From positions 62,001 through 126,000 of the forward strand of contig NZ_JACHWZ010000016.1 of NCBI RefSeq assembly GCF_014191725.1: a DNA stretch of 64,000 bases, written 5' to 3'. This DNA comes from Microbulbifer rhizosphaerae (GTDB lineage Bacteria; Pseudomonadota; Gammaproteobacteria; Pseudomonadales; Cellvibrionaceae). Position numbers and translations under genes: made by a program. Within the stretch, counting starts at the first letter, position 1. Each line of letters starts with the position of its first letter. The notes under the pieces are model-generated. The model did not search any database, had not been told where the DNA came from, and saw nothing but the letters and a program-made list of their open reading frames with translations. Shown here piece by piece: positions 1 through 7,132 of the stretch.

Positions 1-75
1 CCGCCGGCACGGGGCGAGCCTGGCGCCTTGGCTTGCGCTGTTTTTTTGCAAGCCATGTGACAGGCGGATAAGGGC

Positions 76-1116
76 TCAGTCGGTCGGGTCCTGTTCCTCC
101 GCGCTTTCCGCCTCCAACTGGGCCAGCAACGTGTCCTCGGTCGCTTCGGGCTCTTCTCCACCTTTCTGTCTTCTGTTCCCTGCCTTCTGCCCTCTGGCTG
201 TTGGATGGGTGGCGGCGTGGATCTGTTGCAGCTTGAGGATGGAGACGTGGGTGTAGATCTCGGTGGTGGACAGTTGTTTGTGGCCCAGCAGTTGCTGGAT
301 AAAGCGCAGGTCGGCGCCGTTTTCCAGCATCAGGGTGGCGGCGGTATGCCGGAACAGGTGGCAGGAGCCGGTTTTGCCGAGGTCGGCGCGGGTGATGTAT
401 CGGGCTACCAGGCGGCTGAGTTTGTCGCTGGTCATCGGCTGGCCGTTGGGTTCCAGGAACAGGGTTTCCGGCTCTGGTTCGATCACCCAGTCGAGGCGCA
501 CTTGAGTGAGGTAGTGTTGCAGCCATTCCAGGGCGCGGGGGCCGATGGGGACGAAGCGGTCTTTCTGGCCCTTGCCCTGACGCACGGCGAGCATTTGCCG
601 GGCGCCGTTGACGTCGGGTCGGGTGAGGTTGAGCAGTTCCATGCGCCTTATGCCGGTGCTGTAGAGCACTTCCATCATGGCTCGGTCGCGGATGCCTTCG
701 TCGGTCTGGAGGTCGGGCTGGGCGAGGACCTGTTCGGCTTCCTCGGCGGTCAGGGGCGCCCTGGGTAGCGCTTTGGCCACCTTGGGCAGTTGCAGTTCAC
801 TGGCGGGGTTGTACAGCAGGTAGTTCTGCTGGGTGGCCCATTTGAAGAAGCTGCGCAGGGGCACCAGCCGCTTCAGTTGGTTGTTGGCGCTGATGGGATT
901 GCCGCGGGCGTCGCGGCTGTGGTGCAGGTGTCTTCGGTAGCGTTCCAGGATCGGCTTGGTCACGCTGCTGGCCTTTACAATGCCGCGCTCCTGGCACCAT
1001 TCGCTGAACTGCCGCAGGGTGGTTTCCCGATGGCTGATGGTGCGCGGGGAGTAGTTCATGGCCCGCAGGTAGTCGAGATGCAGGCGGCTGAGGTAGGTGA
1101 GGCTTTGGTTGTCCAT
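76..1116 (-). CDS. Tyrosine recombinase/integrase (left copy)
   Basis: A 346-aa XerC/D-like site-specific recombinase. The N-terminal half is a SAM-like core-binding domain (about residues 5-100). The catalytic half carries the conserved residues: Arg in STGIRRMEL, Lys in GKGQKDRFVP, the HLFRHTAAT box, a second His in LLGHKQLSTT and the nucleophile Tyr in TEIYTHV. The ATG at 1116 was preferred because AGGAGAGG lies just upstream and it sits 13 bases after the primase stop; a longer version from 1149 would overlap the primase. The C-terminal 40 residues are low-complexity and charged. It is translated downstream of the primase, probably as one operon. It is expected to integrate and excise the element; its target site is inferred, not shown. 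Confidence 0.92.
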   Translation of the reverse strand: MDNQSLTYLSRLHLDYLRAMNYSPRTISHRETTLRQFSEWCQERGIVKASSVTKPILERYRRHLHHSRDARGNPISANNQLKRLVPLRSFFKWATQQNYLLYNPASELQLPKVAKALPRAPLTAEEAEQVLAQPDLQTDEGIRDRAMMEVLYSTGIRRMELLNLTRPDVNGARQMLAVRQGKGQKDRFVPIGPRALEWLQHYLTQVRLDWVIEPEPETLFLEPNGQPMTSDKLSRLVARYITRADLGKTGSCHLFRHTAATLMLENGADLRFIQQLLGHKQLSTTEIYTHVSILKLQQIHAATHPTARGQKAGNRRQKGGEEPEATEDTLLAQLEAESAEEQDPTD

Positions 1117-1129
1117 CGGTCGCCTCTCC

Positions 1130-4100
1130 TCACGCCCGGACTGCTTCAACTACGGTACGGCCGTTGAAGTTTTTCGCTATAGAAGTGCTTTTCGGTTTTC
1201 CCCGACCGGTTTCTGCGGAAGCCGCGTCGCTGCTGGGCTCCGGGGATTTTTCCAAGTCCGACCGCCCCCCGACTTGGCCCCGACCGGGGGCCGACTTCTC
1301 GGCTTTTAACCCCGACTTCTTTTTGTCGTAGTCCAGTTTTTGCGGGTCAATCAGCCCCATCAGGCGGTTTTCGTCTTCGCCCTGGCCGTCGAACAGCAGT
1401 TCGTATTCGTAGCTCTGGCCGCGGCCGCCGCGGTGGGTCAGCAGATATTCCATTTCTTCCAGACGGTGCAGGTGCACTTTTAATTGGGTGTTGCCCCAGC
1501 CGGTACACTCGCGCACCTGGCGGCGGCTAAAGCGGTAGTCCTTTTGTTCGATGCGCTGCCGCTGGCATTCATCCGCTACCATCTGCTGGATCAGTTTAAG
1601 CAGCTTCCGCGTCTGCGCCGGCAGTTCGTCCAAGGTGCGGCCCAGCACTTCGTGGGCCAGGCGGTTAGCAGTTTCGATATCCGACAGGGTGACCTCGATA
1701 TATTCGATGGCTCTGCCCGTGTGGTGCACGGTTTTTATCTCGCGCTGGTACTGATGCAGCAGCGCGATGCTGTCGATCAGGGTGAGATACTTTTCATGGT
1801 CTCTTCGGGTTCTAGTTTTGTCGTCCAGGAAGGTGAGGCGGTCAGCGTAGGGGTTGATTACCGGGAGCGGCTTTAACAGGCGCTGGGCGTTTCTGTGCAG
1901 TTGGGTGAGCTGGGTTTTCTCCAGTTTGGCGGTGAGGCCTTCGAGGGTTCGGCGCTTTCTCTGTGCCTGGTGGATGGCTCTTGTCTGCTCGCGGGATTCG
2001 TTGACGGTGAGAACCAAACAGCGGTTCAACAGTTCTTCGTCGATGTCTATCGCGGTGGTGGTCAGGAACAGCATCACCGGGCCTTCCACGCGATACTCCC
2101 GCGTCACCAGCTCGCCGGTGGTTTCGTCTTTGCCGGTGCTGGCGATAGTGATTTCGCCTTCACTTTGGAGCAGCTTCAAGGCATAGCTGGCATTGCTCGC
2201 GCCTTCCTCCTCGGCAATGGCCAGTATCTTGTGTTTGAGATTGGTTTCGCCCATGTAGAACAGGCTCTGCCCGGTCATGGCCGAGTAGTGCACCCGCTCT
2301 TCCTCCGGCATCAGGTTCAAGACCGCGTCCATCAGCGAGCTTTTGCCGGCGGCTGAGGTGGATTGGATAATCACCGCCAGCGGCCGCTCCAGCTTGCGGC
2401 TGGCGCTGGCCAGATAACTCACCAGCTTGTTGCTCTCCTCGCCCACTACGCCGCAGCGGTCGAAGTCGGACAGGATGCGGTCCAGCAGGTCCGGGGATTG
2501 CAAGAGCTCCAGAGCCTCGCGCTGTTCGCTCTCGCTCAGCTCCGGCGCCAGGCTCTCCGGGGTTTTCTGCAGGCTGCCTTGGATCAGTTTTTCCTGCAGC
2601 TCCTCCAGCTTGAGCAGGATTTTGCTCAGGTCGGTTTTTAAGGTGCGCTCCTCCTGGGCCAGCTCCAGCGCCGCCAGTTTGATAAAGCCGGCCCGCGCCT
2701 TGGCGGCGTAGAAGTCGAAGCTGTCCACGTGCAGGTTGTCCCCGCAGCTCGCCAGCAGGTTGATCTTGAGCACTTCGTAGTTCTTGTTTTTTTCCAGACC
2801 GCGCACCCGGTACTTTCTGTCGCCGAAGGTGAAGTGCACTTCGCGTTCGGAGACTTCGGCATCGGGCACCGGATCGCTGGGGGCTTCCGGTACAGCCGCC
2901 GCCGGTGGCAAGGGCTCCGGCTCGGGTTGCGGCTGTGGCGGCGGCTTGGGGATCGGCGTCGGCTCCCGGGCGTTCTGATTGAGGGTATCTATCTGCCCGG
3001 CCAGGCTTTTGGCCTGCTGCTCGAAGCGTTCCCGGGCGGGATCGGCAGCTAAAGCGGAAGGCGCCTGCTGCTCCAGCTCCAACTGGCGCTCCGGCGGTTT
3101 GCCCTGTCCCATCCATTCGGCCGAACGGATTACCACGCCCAGGCTCTTGCCGGCCGGGGTGACTTCCCGCGCGTACTGGTTGGCATCCATGCCCTTGGGG
3201 AACAGCAGCCGGTAGCAGTCGAAGCCTTCCGCCTGCAACTGTGCCGCCAGCTTCTCGGCAGCGTTGTTGCCGGCGGTATCGCGGTCATAGGCAATCAGAA
3301 CACGCTGGATGCCGGCCTCCTTGAACAGCGCCAGGTGATCACCCGTGAAGCCGGAAGTGCCGTAGCTGGCGGTCACGTTGCGGTAGCCCGCCGCCCAGAA
3401 GCTCAGGGCATCGATCAGGGCTTCGCACAAGATCACTTCCTTCTGGCCTTCCAGGGCGGCCGCATTCCACACGCCAGCGTGTGGACCCGGCAGGTACAAG
3501 TGTTTCGGGGTGCCTTTGCGCAGGTCGTCGCGGATTTTGCGGCCGTAGGCCTCCACCACATTGCCCGCGCTGTCGAAGACGGGAACGACTATGGAGCCGT
3601 TGAAGTGCTCGTGGCCGCTGTCACGCAGCACGCCAACCTGTTGCAGCTTGCCGCGCACCTCGGCGCCCGCCTTGCGGCTCTTGGCCGGCAGGCGGTAACC
3701 CAAGGTGCGGTTAGCAAACCCCAGCTTGAAGCGCTCGATCAGTTCCCGGTCACCAAGGCCCCGACCGGCCAGATAGTCCAGCGCCTCCGGGCTCTGCAAC
3801 AGGGCCTCGTGGTAGAAGTCCACCACCTGGTTGAGCAACTGCTGGGCCTCGTCATCCTCCGACAGCAACACTTCCATTTTTTGCGCGGTGCTGTGCTTGA
3901 CCGGCTTGCCGGCCGGCGCAGCCAGCGCCGGGATATCGTCCCGCAGTATCTCCACCGCGTGGCGGAAGCTGATGCCCTGGGTCTTCATCACCCAGTCAAT
4001 CACGCTGCCGCCGGTATTGCAGGCACCGAGGCAGTGCCAGAGATTGGATTGCGGACTGACCACCAGCGACGGGGTCCTGTCGTCGTGGAAGGGGCAGCGG

Positions 4101-4213
4101 CCCACCTTGTCCTTGCCGTGCTTCTTCAGTTCGACCCCGAAGGTCTCCACCAGCCGCTCCAGGGACACCTCCGCCTTGATCCGCTCGATCACCTCGTCTG
4201 CGATGCGTGCCAT
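1130..4213 (-). CDS. CHC2/Toprim DNA primase fused to a P-loop helicase-like domain (left copy)
   Basis: A 1,027-aa protein with a DnaG-type CHC2 zinc finger at about residues 38-65 (CPFHDDRTPS and the following WHCLGACNTGG), a Toprim domain at about 250-340 (EALIDALSFW, then AYDRDTAGNNAAEK), a proline-rich linker at about 415-450 and a C-terminal ATPase with a Walker A motif STSAAGKSSL and a Walker B-like ILAIAEEEGA. The extreme C-terminus resembles a winged helix. This is the architecture of mobile-element and phage-satellite replication proteins, so the element probably primes or initiates its own replication after excision. GGGGAAAGG precedes the ATG. The gene is transcribed away from the XRE regulator across a shared promoter region containing two operator-like palindromes. 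Confidence 0.9.
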   Translation of the reverse strand: MARIADEVIERIKAEVSLERLVETFGVELKKHGKDKVGRCPFHDDRTPSLVVSPQSNLWHCLGACNTGGSVIDWVMKTQGISFRHAVEILRDDIPALAAPAGKPVKHSTAQKMEVLLSEDDEAQQLLNQVVDFYHEALLQSPEALDYLAGRGLGDRELIERFKLGFANRTLGYRLPAKSRKAGAEVRGKLQQVGVLRDSGHEHFNGSIVVPVFDSAGNVVEAYGRKIRDDLRKGTPKHLYLPGPHAGVWNAAALEGQKEVILCEALIDALSFWAAGYRNVTASYGTSGFTGDHLALFKEAGIQRVLIAYDRDTAGNNAAEKLAAQLQAEGFDCYRLLFPKGMDANQYAREVTPAGKSLGVVIRSAEWMGQGKPPERQLELEQQAPSALAADPARERFEQQAKSLAGQIDTLNQNAREPTPIPKPPPQPQPEPEPLPPAAAVPEAPSDPVPDAEVSEREVHFTFGDRKYRVRGLEKNKNYEVLKINLLASCGDNLHVDSFDFYAAKARAGFIKLAALELAQEERTLKTDLSKILLKLEELQEKLIQGSLQKTPESLAPELSESEQREALELLQSPDLLDRILSDFDRCGVVGEESNKLVSYLASASRKLERPLAVIIQSTSAAGKSSLMDAVLNLMPEEERVHYSAMTGQSLFYMGETNLKHKILAIAEEEGASNASYALKLLQSEGEITIASTGKDETTGELVTREYRVEGPVMLFLTTTAIDIDEELLNRCLVLTVNESREQTRAIHQAQRKRRTLEGLTAKLEKTQLTQLHRNAQRLLKPLPVINPYADRLTFLDDKTRTRRDHEKYLTLIDSIALLHQYQREIKTVHHTGRAIEYIEVTLSDIETANRLAHEVLGRTLDELPAQTRKLLKLIQQMVADECQRQRIEQKDYRFSRRQVRECTGWGNTQLKVHLHRLEEMEYLLTHRGGRGQSYEYELLFDGQGEDENRLMGLIDPQKLDYDKKKSGLKAEKSAPGRGQVGGRSDLEKSPEPSSDAASAETGRGKPKSTSIAKNFNGRTVVEAVRA

Positions 4214-4254
4214 TGCCTTTCCCCCGACTTGGCCAAAATCCTGTCAAGACCCAT

Positions 4255-4310
4255 ATACAAAAAATGTATGGTTTATTTGCCGGCCGGAAGCATATACACT
4301 TGATGTATAT
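4255..4310. promoter_or_regulatory. Two palindromic operators between xre and primase (left copy)
   Basis: Two inverted repeats of the form ATACA-N5-TGTAT lie in the divergent promoter region, at 4255-4269 (spacer AAAAA) and 4294-4308 (spacer CTTGA; extended to 7-bp arms at 4292-4310). Their centres are 39 bases apart, close to four helical turns. Such paired sites beside an XRE gene are typical operators for its product, and here they would control both the regulator and the primase-integrase operon. Binding is inferred from symmetry and position. Confidence 0.7.
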
Positions 4311-4389
4311 AAGGTCAAGCAACTGGAGAAGGGTCATGCAAAACCGGGGTTACACTCTCCCGCACCATAGGAATGCGGGAGCCCCATTC

Positions 4390-4755
4390 ATGCCCAAGCA
4401 GAACATCGAGCAGCTAACCGGCTTTGGTCGGCGCCTGGCGGATTTGCGGAAGCAGGCCGGATATACCCAGGTGGAACTGGCCAATGAGCTGGGCGTCTCG
4501 CAACGGATGATTTCCTACTACGAGGGCCACAGCGATTTCCCGCCCTCGAACCTGCTGCCCGCCATGGCCAAGCTGCTGGGGGTCAGCGCGGATGAGCTGT
4601 TAGGGATCAAGCCGCTAAAGAAGAGTCGCCAGCCAGATTCCCGACTGCTACGGCGGATGCAACAGATCGACAAACTGGACGCTGCCACCAAGCGGCAGGT
4701 GATCCAGGTGATCGACACGTTTATCGAGAATGCCAAACTCAAGAAGCAGGCTTGA
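4390..4755 (+). CDS. XRE-family transcriptional regulator (left copy)
   Basis: A 121-aa DNA-binding protein. An HTH_3 (Cro/C1) fold spans about residues 10-65, with the helix-turn-helix in YTQVELANELGVSQRMISYY. The C-terminal 50 residues are helical and probably dimerise. The ATG at 4390 follows GGGAG at a good distance; an in-frame ATG at 4336 also has GGAGAAGG before it and would add 18 residues. It is divergent from the primase-recombinase operon and faces the immunity gene with a shared terminator between them. By context it is the element's lysogeny-type repressor, controlling replication and excision through the two palindromes just upstream. Confidence 0.88.
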   Translation: MPKQNIEQLTGFGRRLADLRKQAGYTQVELANELGVSQRMISYYEGHSDFPPSNLLPAMAKLLGVSADELLGIKPLKKSRQPDSRLLRRMQQIDKLDAATKRQVIQVIDTFIENAKLKKQA

Positions 4756-4773
4756 GCAACCAACCTAAAACGA

Positions 4774-4809
4774 CAAAGCCCCGCCGGAATCACCAGCGGG
4801 GCTTTGTGT
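4774..4809. terminator. Bidirectional terminator between xre and immunity gene (left copy)
   Basis: The arms CAAAGCCCCGC (4774-4784) and GCGGGGCTTTG (4796-4806) form an 11-bp stem with an 11-base loop between convergent genes. There are T residues on one side and A residues on the other, but no long U tract. Confidence 0.7.
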
Positions 4810-4832
4810 GGGGGTTCACGGGGCTGCAAACG

Positions 4833-5243
4833 TTATTTTCTTTTTCCCTGCAACTCTAGCAATTTACCCTTCAATAGAGAAACATTTTTACCCTCTTTGC
4901 CATCAGAAAATCTAGACAAGTCAAAAATTAATTTCTCCACAATCTCGCAAACTTTTTGCACGAAAACCTTAGAACTAACAACAACCTTCTCCCCCTTATA
5001 AAAAAAATCAAATTTTTCATCCTTATAAATAACATCTATAGCTTCAGGCTCTTCCAGAACTTCGATTCTATTCTGTCTACCCCCAGAAATAATGAAATCA
5101 GACATTTCCATTAACCATGCATCAACATATGTACTTTCAATAGTAATAGATTTCCCATTATCCCCCACTATATATACGTTACCTATGGGATCATCAGGGT
5201 CTACCCCACCGCTCACATCTAAAGCATAGAAAATATCTGTCAA
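4833..5243 (-). CDS. Probable immunity protein to the Rhs tip (left copy)
   Basis: A 136-aa soluble acidic protein of no family I recognise. It starts 10 bases after the stop of the Rhs tip on the same strand, the standard toxin-immunity arrangement of rhs and cdi loci. It has no signal peptide or membrane segment, so it should act in the cytoplasm against the delivered tip. The gene is far richer in A+T than the recombinase and primase genes, as is the tip, suggesting the two were acquired together. The function is inferred from position, size and composition; a structural search is needed to name the family. Confidence 0.7.
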   Translation of the reverse strand: MTDIFYALDVSGGVDPDDPIGNVYIVGDNGKSITIESTYVDAWLMEMSDFIISGGRQNRIEVLEEPEAIDVIYKDEKFDFFYKGEKVVVSSKVFVQKVCEIVEKLIFDLSRFSDGKEGKNVSLLKGKLLELQGKRK

Positions 5244-5253
5244 TTTCTACTCC

Positions 5254-5751
5254 TCATAACACGGGATATACGCTTCTTAGATTTCCAGCAGCATTTAGAA
5301 CAGCCCTTACTTGGACGCTATTTCCACCAACATTAACGACCGCTTCAAATCCTCGACTCCCATTCCTAACATTGACCAAATTAGCTGGATTTCCTGCTAT
5401 TTTCTTACCAAGCTTAATTTGATCTTTCAAAGTAAAATTACTATCAAGTTTCTGAAAATCCTTTAAATGTTTTTTAAGATGTTTAAGTCCCTTCTTACTA
5501 ATTCCAATAGCAATCTTTTCACCCTTCAGAAAGCTTGTTGCTTTAGCTCCAGATAGCCATTCTGCAAGGTAAAAGAGAGCACCTAGTTCCGAATCTACCG
5601 GATGCCCATAGCTGTCCCGAGTAATAAAACCACTAGAATCCCCAATCAAAGAAGAAGTAGCTCCTTGCGTGGCCGTAACTTCTACACACTCGTACTCAAC
5701 CCCGCAATTTTTATCTGCCTGCCCCTTCGCCTTCTCCGTAAATACATGCAC
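5254..5751 (-). CDS. Orphan Rhs C-terminal toxin tip
   Basis: The 161 C-terminal residues are identical to those of the full-length Rhs protein ending at 12311, but here there is no Rhs core. Only four residues (MHVF) precede the shared TEKAKG, the start would be GTG at 5751, and no Shine-Dalgarno sequence is visible, so it is probably poorly expressed or silent. The fold looks like a small RNase-type toxin: HLKKHLKDF followed by a C-terminal sheet-like region with VQVRAVLNAAG and a terminal SVYPVL, loosely like BECR-fold nucleases. That assignment is weak. Its immunity gene follows directly. It would be a displaced or stored tip left when another copy took over the junction with rhs. Confidence 0.75.
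   Translation of the reverse strand: MHVFTEKAKGQADKNCGVEYECVEVTATQGATSSLIGDSSGFITRDSYGHPVDSELGALFYLAEWLSGAKATSFLKGEKIAIGISKKGLKHLKKHLKDFQKLDSNFTLKDQIKLGKKIAGNPANLVNVRNGSRGFEAVVNVGGNSVQVRAVLNAAGNLRSVYPVL
5724..5740. other. Putative attachment core between the two element copies
   Basis: The sequence CCTTCGCCTTCTCCGTA is the last stretch shared with 12781-12797 before the copies diverge. Here it is followed by AATACATGCACCC, the inferred left end of the next copy. In a tandem array of integrated elements this is where an element-element att site should lie. On the minus strand it encodes the first residues of the tip (TEKAKG). The exact crossover point within the shared sequence cannot be read from one junction, and no clear inverted recombinase arms are visible. 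Confidence 0.4.
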
Positions 5752-5863
5752 CCGAGGCCGGTCGCACGCTAACTTCCGGGTTTTCCCTGTGCTTTCAGCG
5801 GCTTAGCGCCCGTTTTGCCCGGCGCCACCGGCCGCCTCTCGGTTTTTGGCCCCGACGCGGGTT

Positions 5864-6055
5864 TTACCTTAGCGGGATGTGCGAACGGTGGCAACGCGCT
5901 TTTCCGCTTAGCCGCTCTCCGGGCGCGCCAGCGCCCGAAGGGCCGCCGACAGGCGGCCGGGGCCGCTGCAAGCGGCCACTCTCCCCTTTGTTTGGACAGT
6001 TGGCTGGCATGAGTATCAGGACGATCACGACAAGGTACATGATTATTTTGCGCAT
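5864..6055 (-). CDS. Small hydrophobic peptide, doubtful
   Basis: A possible 63-aa product with an N-terminal hydrophobic segment (IIMYLVVIVLILMPANC) resembling a signal or membrane anchor, then a basic proline/glycine-rich tail. The tail coincides with a row of DNA hairpins (5920-5977), so its sequence may simply reflect those repeats. GGGAG lies about 11 bases before the ATG. It may be a real membrane peptide at the left end of the element or a chance frame. Confidence 0.25.
   Translation of the reverse strand: MRKIIMYLVVIVLILMPANCPNKGESGRLQRPRPPVGGPSGAGAPGERLSGKARCHRSHIPLR
5920..5977. repeat. Three consecutive perfect hairpins near the element's left end
   Basis: Three adjacent stem-loops, each with a perfect 7-bp stem: CGGGCGC/GCGCCCG (5920-5937), GGCCGCC/GGCGGCC (5941-5958) and GGCCGCT/AGCGGCC (5961-5977), with loops of 4, 4 and 3 bases. 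Upstream, at 5778-5868, several G-rich motifs followed by TTTT recur irregularly. For an element with its own primase, such structures could be part of a replication origin, a single-strand initiation site or a structured recombination region. The role is inferred. Confidence 0.6.
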
Positions 6056-6136
6056 TTTTTGTTCACTCCCACGGCTTTTTTCTCCTCTTTATTAGAGTGG
6101 AAGTGAGGCGCAGGGCCGCCACCATGCGGCTAAAGC

Positions 6137-6156
6137 GGAGGGGCATTTGCCCCTCC
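6137..6156. terminator. Hairpin downstream of the small element gene
   Basis: GGAGGGGC-ATTT-GCCCCTCC, an 8-bp stem ending 11 bases after the stop of the minus-strand gene at 6167. It is well placed to end that transcript but has no U tract on the minus strand, so it is a weak terminator or an mRNA-stabilising hairpin. Confidence 0.4.
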
Positions 6157-6166
6157 TGGTTGGCCG

Positions 6167-6457
6167 CTAGAACGGTGGCGCGGCTTCTTCGATGGCTTCG
6201 ATCAAGTGCCGACAGTCTTGGCGCAGGTGCTTGATGTACATCTGCCATTCGATATCCAGGCGCTCCCAGGCCTCAATGACGCCCCAGCCTTGCGGCAGGT
6301 ACTCGATGCGCTCCAGGGTGAATGCGGCGGCGATCAGTTCGCCGGTGCTGGCGCCGGTGGTGCCGCTTTGGCGCAGGCTGTTCGCGGTGTTGAGGATTTT
6401 GTCCAGCGGATACGGCAGCTGGTTTATTTCATCTTGGATTGGCTTTGGTATGGCCAT
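6167..6457 (-). CDS. Small element-borne protein of unknown function
   Basis: A 96-aa protein I do not recognise. AAAGGAGG stands 6 bases before the ATG, one of the best ribosome sites in the element, which supports a real gene. The product is soluble, mildly acidic and largely helical (for example IKHLRQDCRHLIEAIEE at the C-terminus), without signal peptide or obvious HTH. It lies between the inferred left attachment site and the recombinase and reads in the same direction as the recombinase. An excisionase-like, replication-accessory or anti-repressor role is possible by position only. The equivalent gene of the left copy would lie outside the window. Confidence 0.65.
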   Translation of the reverse strand: MAIPKPIQDEINQLPYPLDKILNTANSLRQSGTTGASTGELIAAAFTLERIEYLPQGWGVIEAWERLDIEWQMYIKHLRQDCRHLIEAIEEAAPPF

Positions 6458-6636
6458 GCCTTGCCTCCTTTGAGTGGCTGTTGTGTGGCCACTTGGCAGA
6501 ACCCCGCGCGCAGGCCTGTCAAGGCTGCGGAGCGCTGTTCAGCGGAGCACCGCGTAGCGGCTTGGCCTTGACTGGTTGAGCACGGGGTTATGCTGAGGGG
6601 ACACACAGCAGACACGGGGTTTCCGGGTGGCACGGA

Positions 6637-6696
6637 CCCCCAAGGTAAAAAGCTTTCGCGGCTTCGCCGCGGCCTTTTGTGTTCCCCCCTTGGGGG
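6637..6696. repeat. Nested hairpin in element non-coding region
   Basis: Outer arms CCCCCAAGG (6637-6645) and CCTTGGGGG (6688-6696) enclose an inner perfect hairpin CGCGGC-TTC-GCCGCG (6657-6671). GGTAAAAA occurs inside the left side and again just downstream at about 6705. It may be a cruciform or folded single-strand site connected with replication of the element. Confidence 0.5.
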
Positions 6697-6920
6697 GCTA
6701 GGGGGGTAAAAAACCAGACATGCGACCAGCCCGGCCTGCCCGCTTTAAAGACCTGACGCTGGCACAGTGTTTATTGGGGCCACTGGGCCCCCAGCCGGCG
6801 TAGGGCTCGCCCACGCCGGCGGGCAGGAGTTTTTCGGGCGGGGAGGCGAACGCTTTTTGTGAGCCGGGGGAGGCATGGCTGGGGAAGCGGCCGCTAAAGG
6901 GGGATGGGGGCTGGCGCGGG

Positions 6921-6952
6921 CCTTGCGCTTTTTTGCAAGGGCCGTGACAGGC
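6921..6952. repeat. Hairpin plus TGACAGGC motif, first copy
   Basis: CCTTGC and GCAAGG flank a T-rich loop and are followed by GCCGTGACAGGC. A close relative lies at 7087-7122 and again at 30-65. Confidence 0.45.
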
Positions 6953-7086
6953 CCCAGCCCGCTTTTGCAGCCACCTTTTTGCCTGTGCCGTGCGCAACAA
7001 CGTGGAGCGCGGCCCGCCGCGCCGTTTGCGGCGGCTGGAACGAACGGTTTGCCCTCTCCGCCGGCACGGGGCGAGCCTGGCGCCTT

Positions 7087-7122
7087 GGCTTGCGCTGTTT
7101 TTTTGCAAGCCATGTGACAGGC
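7087..7122. repeat. Hairpin plus TGTGACAGGC motif, second copy
   Basis: GGCTTGC and GCAAGCC flank a T-rich loop and are followed by ATGTGACAGGC, ending 11 bases before the recombinase stop codon. The identical segment is at 30-65 in the left copy; a diverged one is 166 bases upstream. Possible recombinase accessory or terminator-like site. Confidence 0.45.
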
Positions 7123-7132
7123 GGATAAGGGC

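Larger units (their letters stand above)
1..5740. mobile_element. Left copy (partial) of a tandem 7,057-bp integrative element
   Basis: This stretch is repeated at 7058-12797 with a constant offset of 7,057 bases; all encoded proteins are identical between the copies. It contains recombinase, primase-helicase, XRE regulator, immunity gene and Rhs tip. The homology with the right copy ends at 5740/12797: after it the left copy continues into the non-coding left end of the next unit and the right copy continues into rhs. The window starts inside this copy, so its own left end (the equivalent of 5741-7057) is not visible, and further copies could lie upstream. A recent origin is inferred from the lack of visible divergence. 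An assembly artefact, or a circular form merged into the assembly, remains possible. Confidence 0.9.
6458..7132. other. Non-coding, structure-rich segment upstream of the recombinase 3' end
   Basis: About 675 bases of high GC with no gene I can support; overlapping long frames on both strands are low-complexity Ala/Gly/Pro/Arg products typical of GC-rich non-coding DNA. It holds a nested hairpin (6637-6696) and two related hairpins followed by TGTGACAGGC (6921-6952 and 7087-7122). Candidate roles are replication origin, recombinase accessory sites or a structured transcript. Its last 75 bases are also present at 1-75. Confidence 0.5.
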
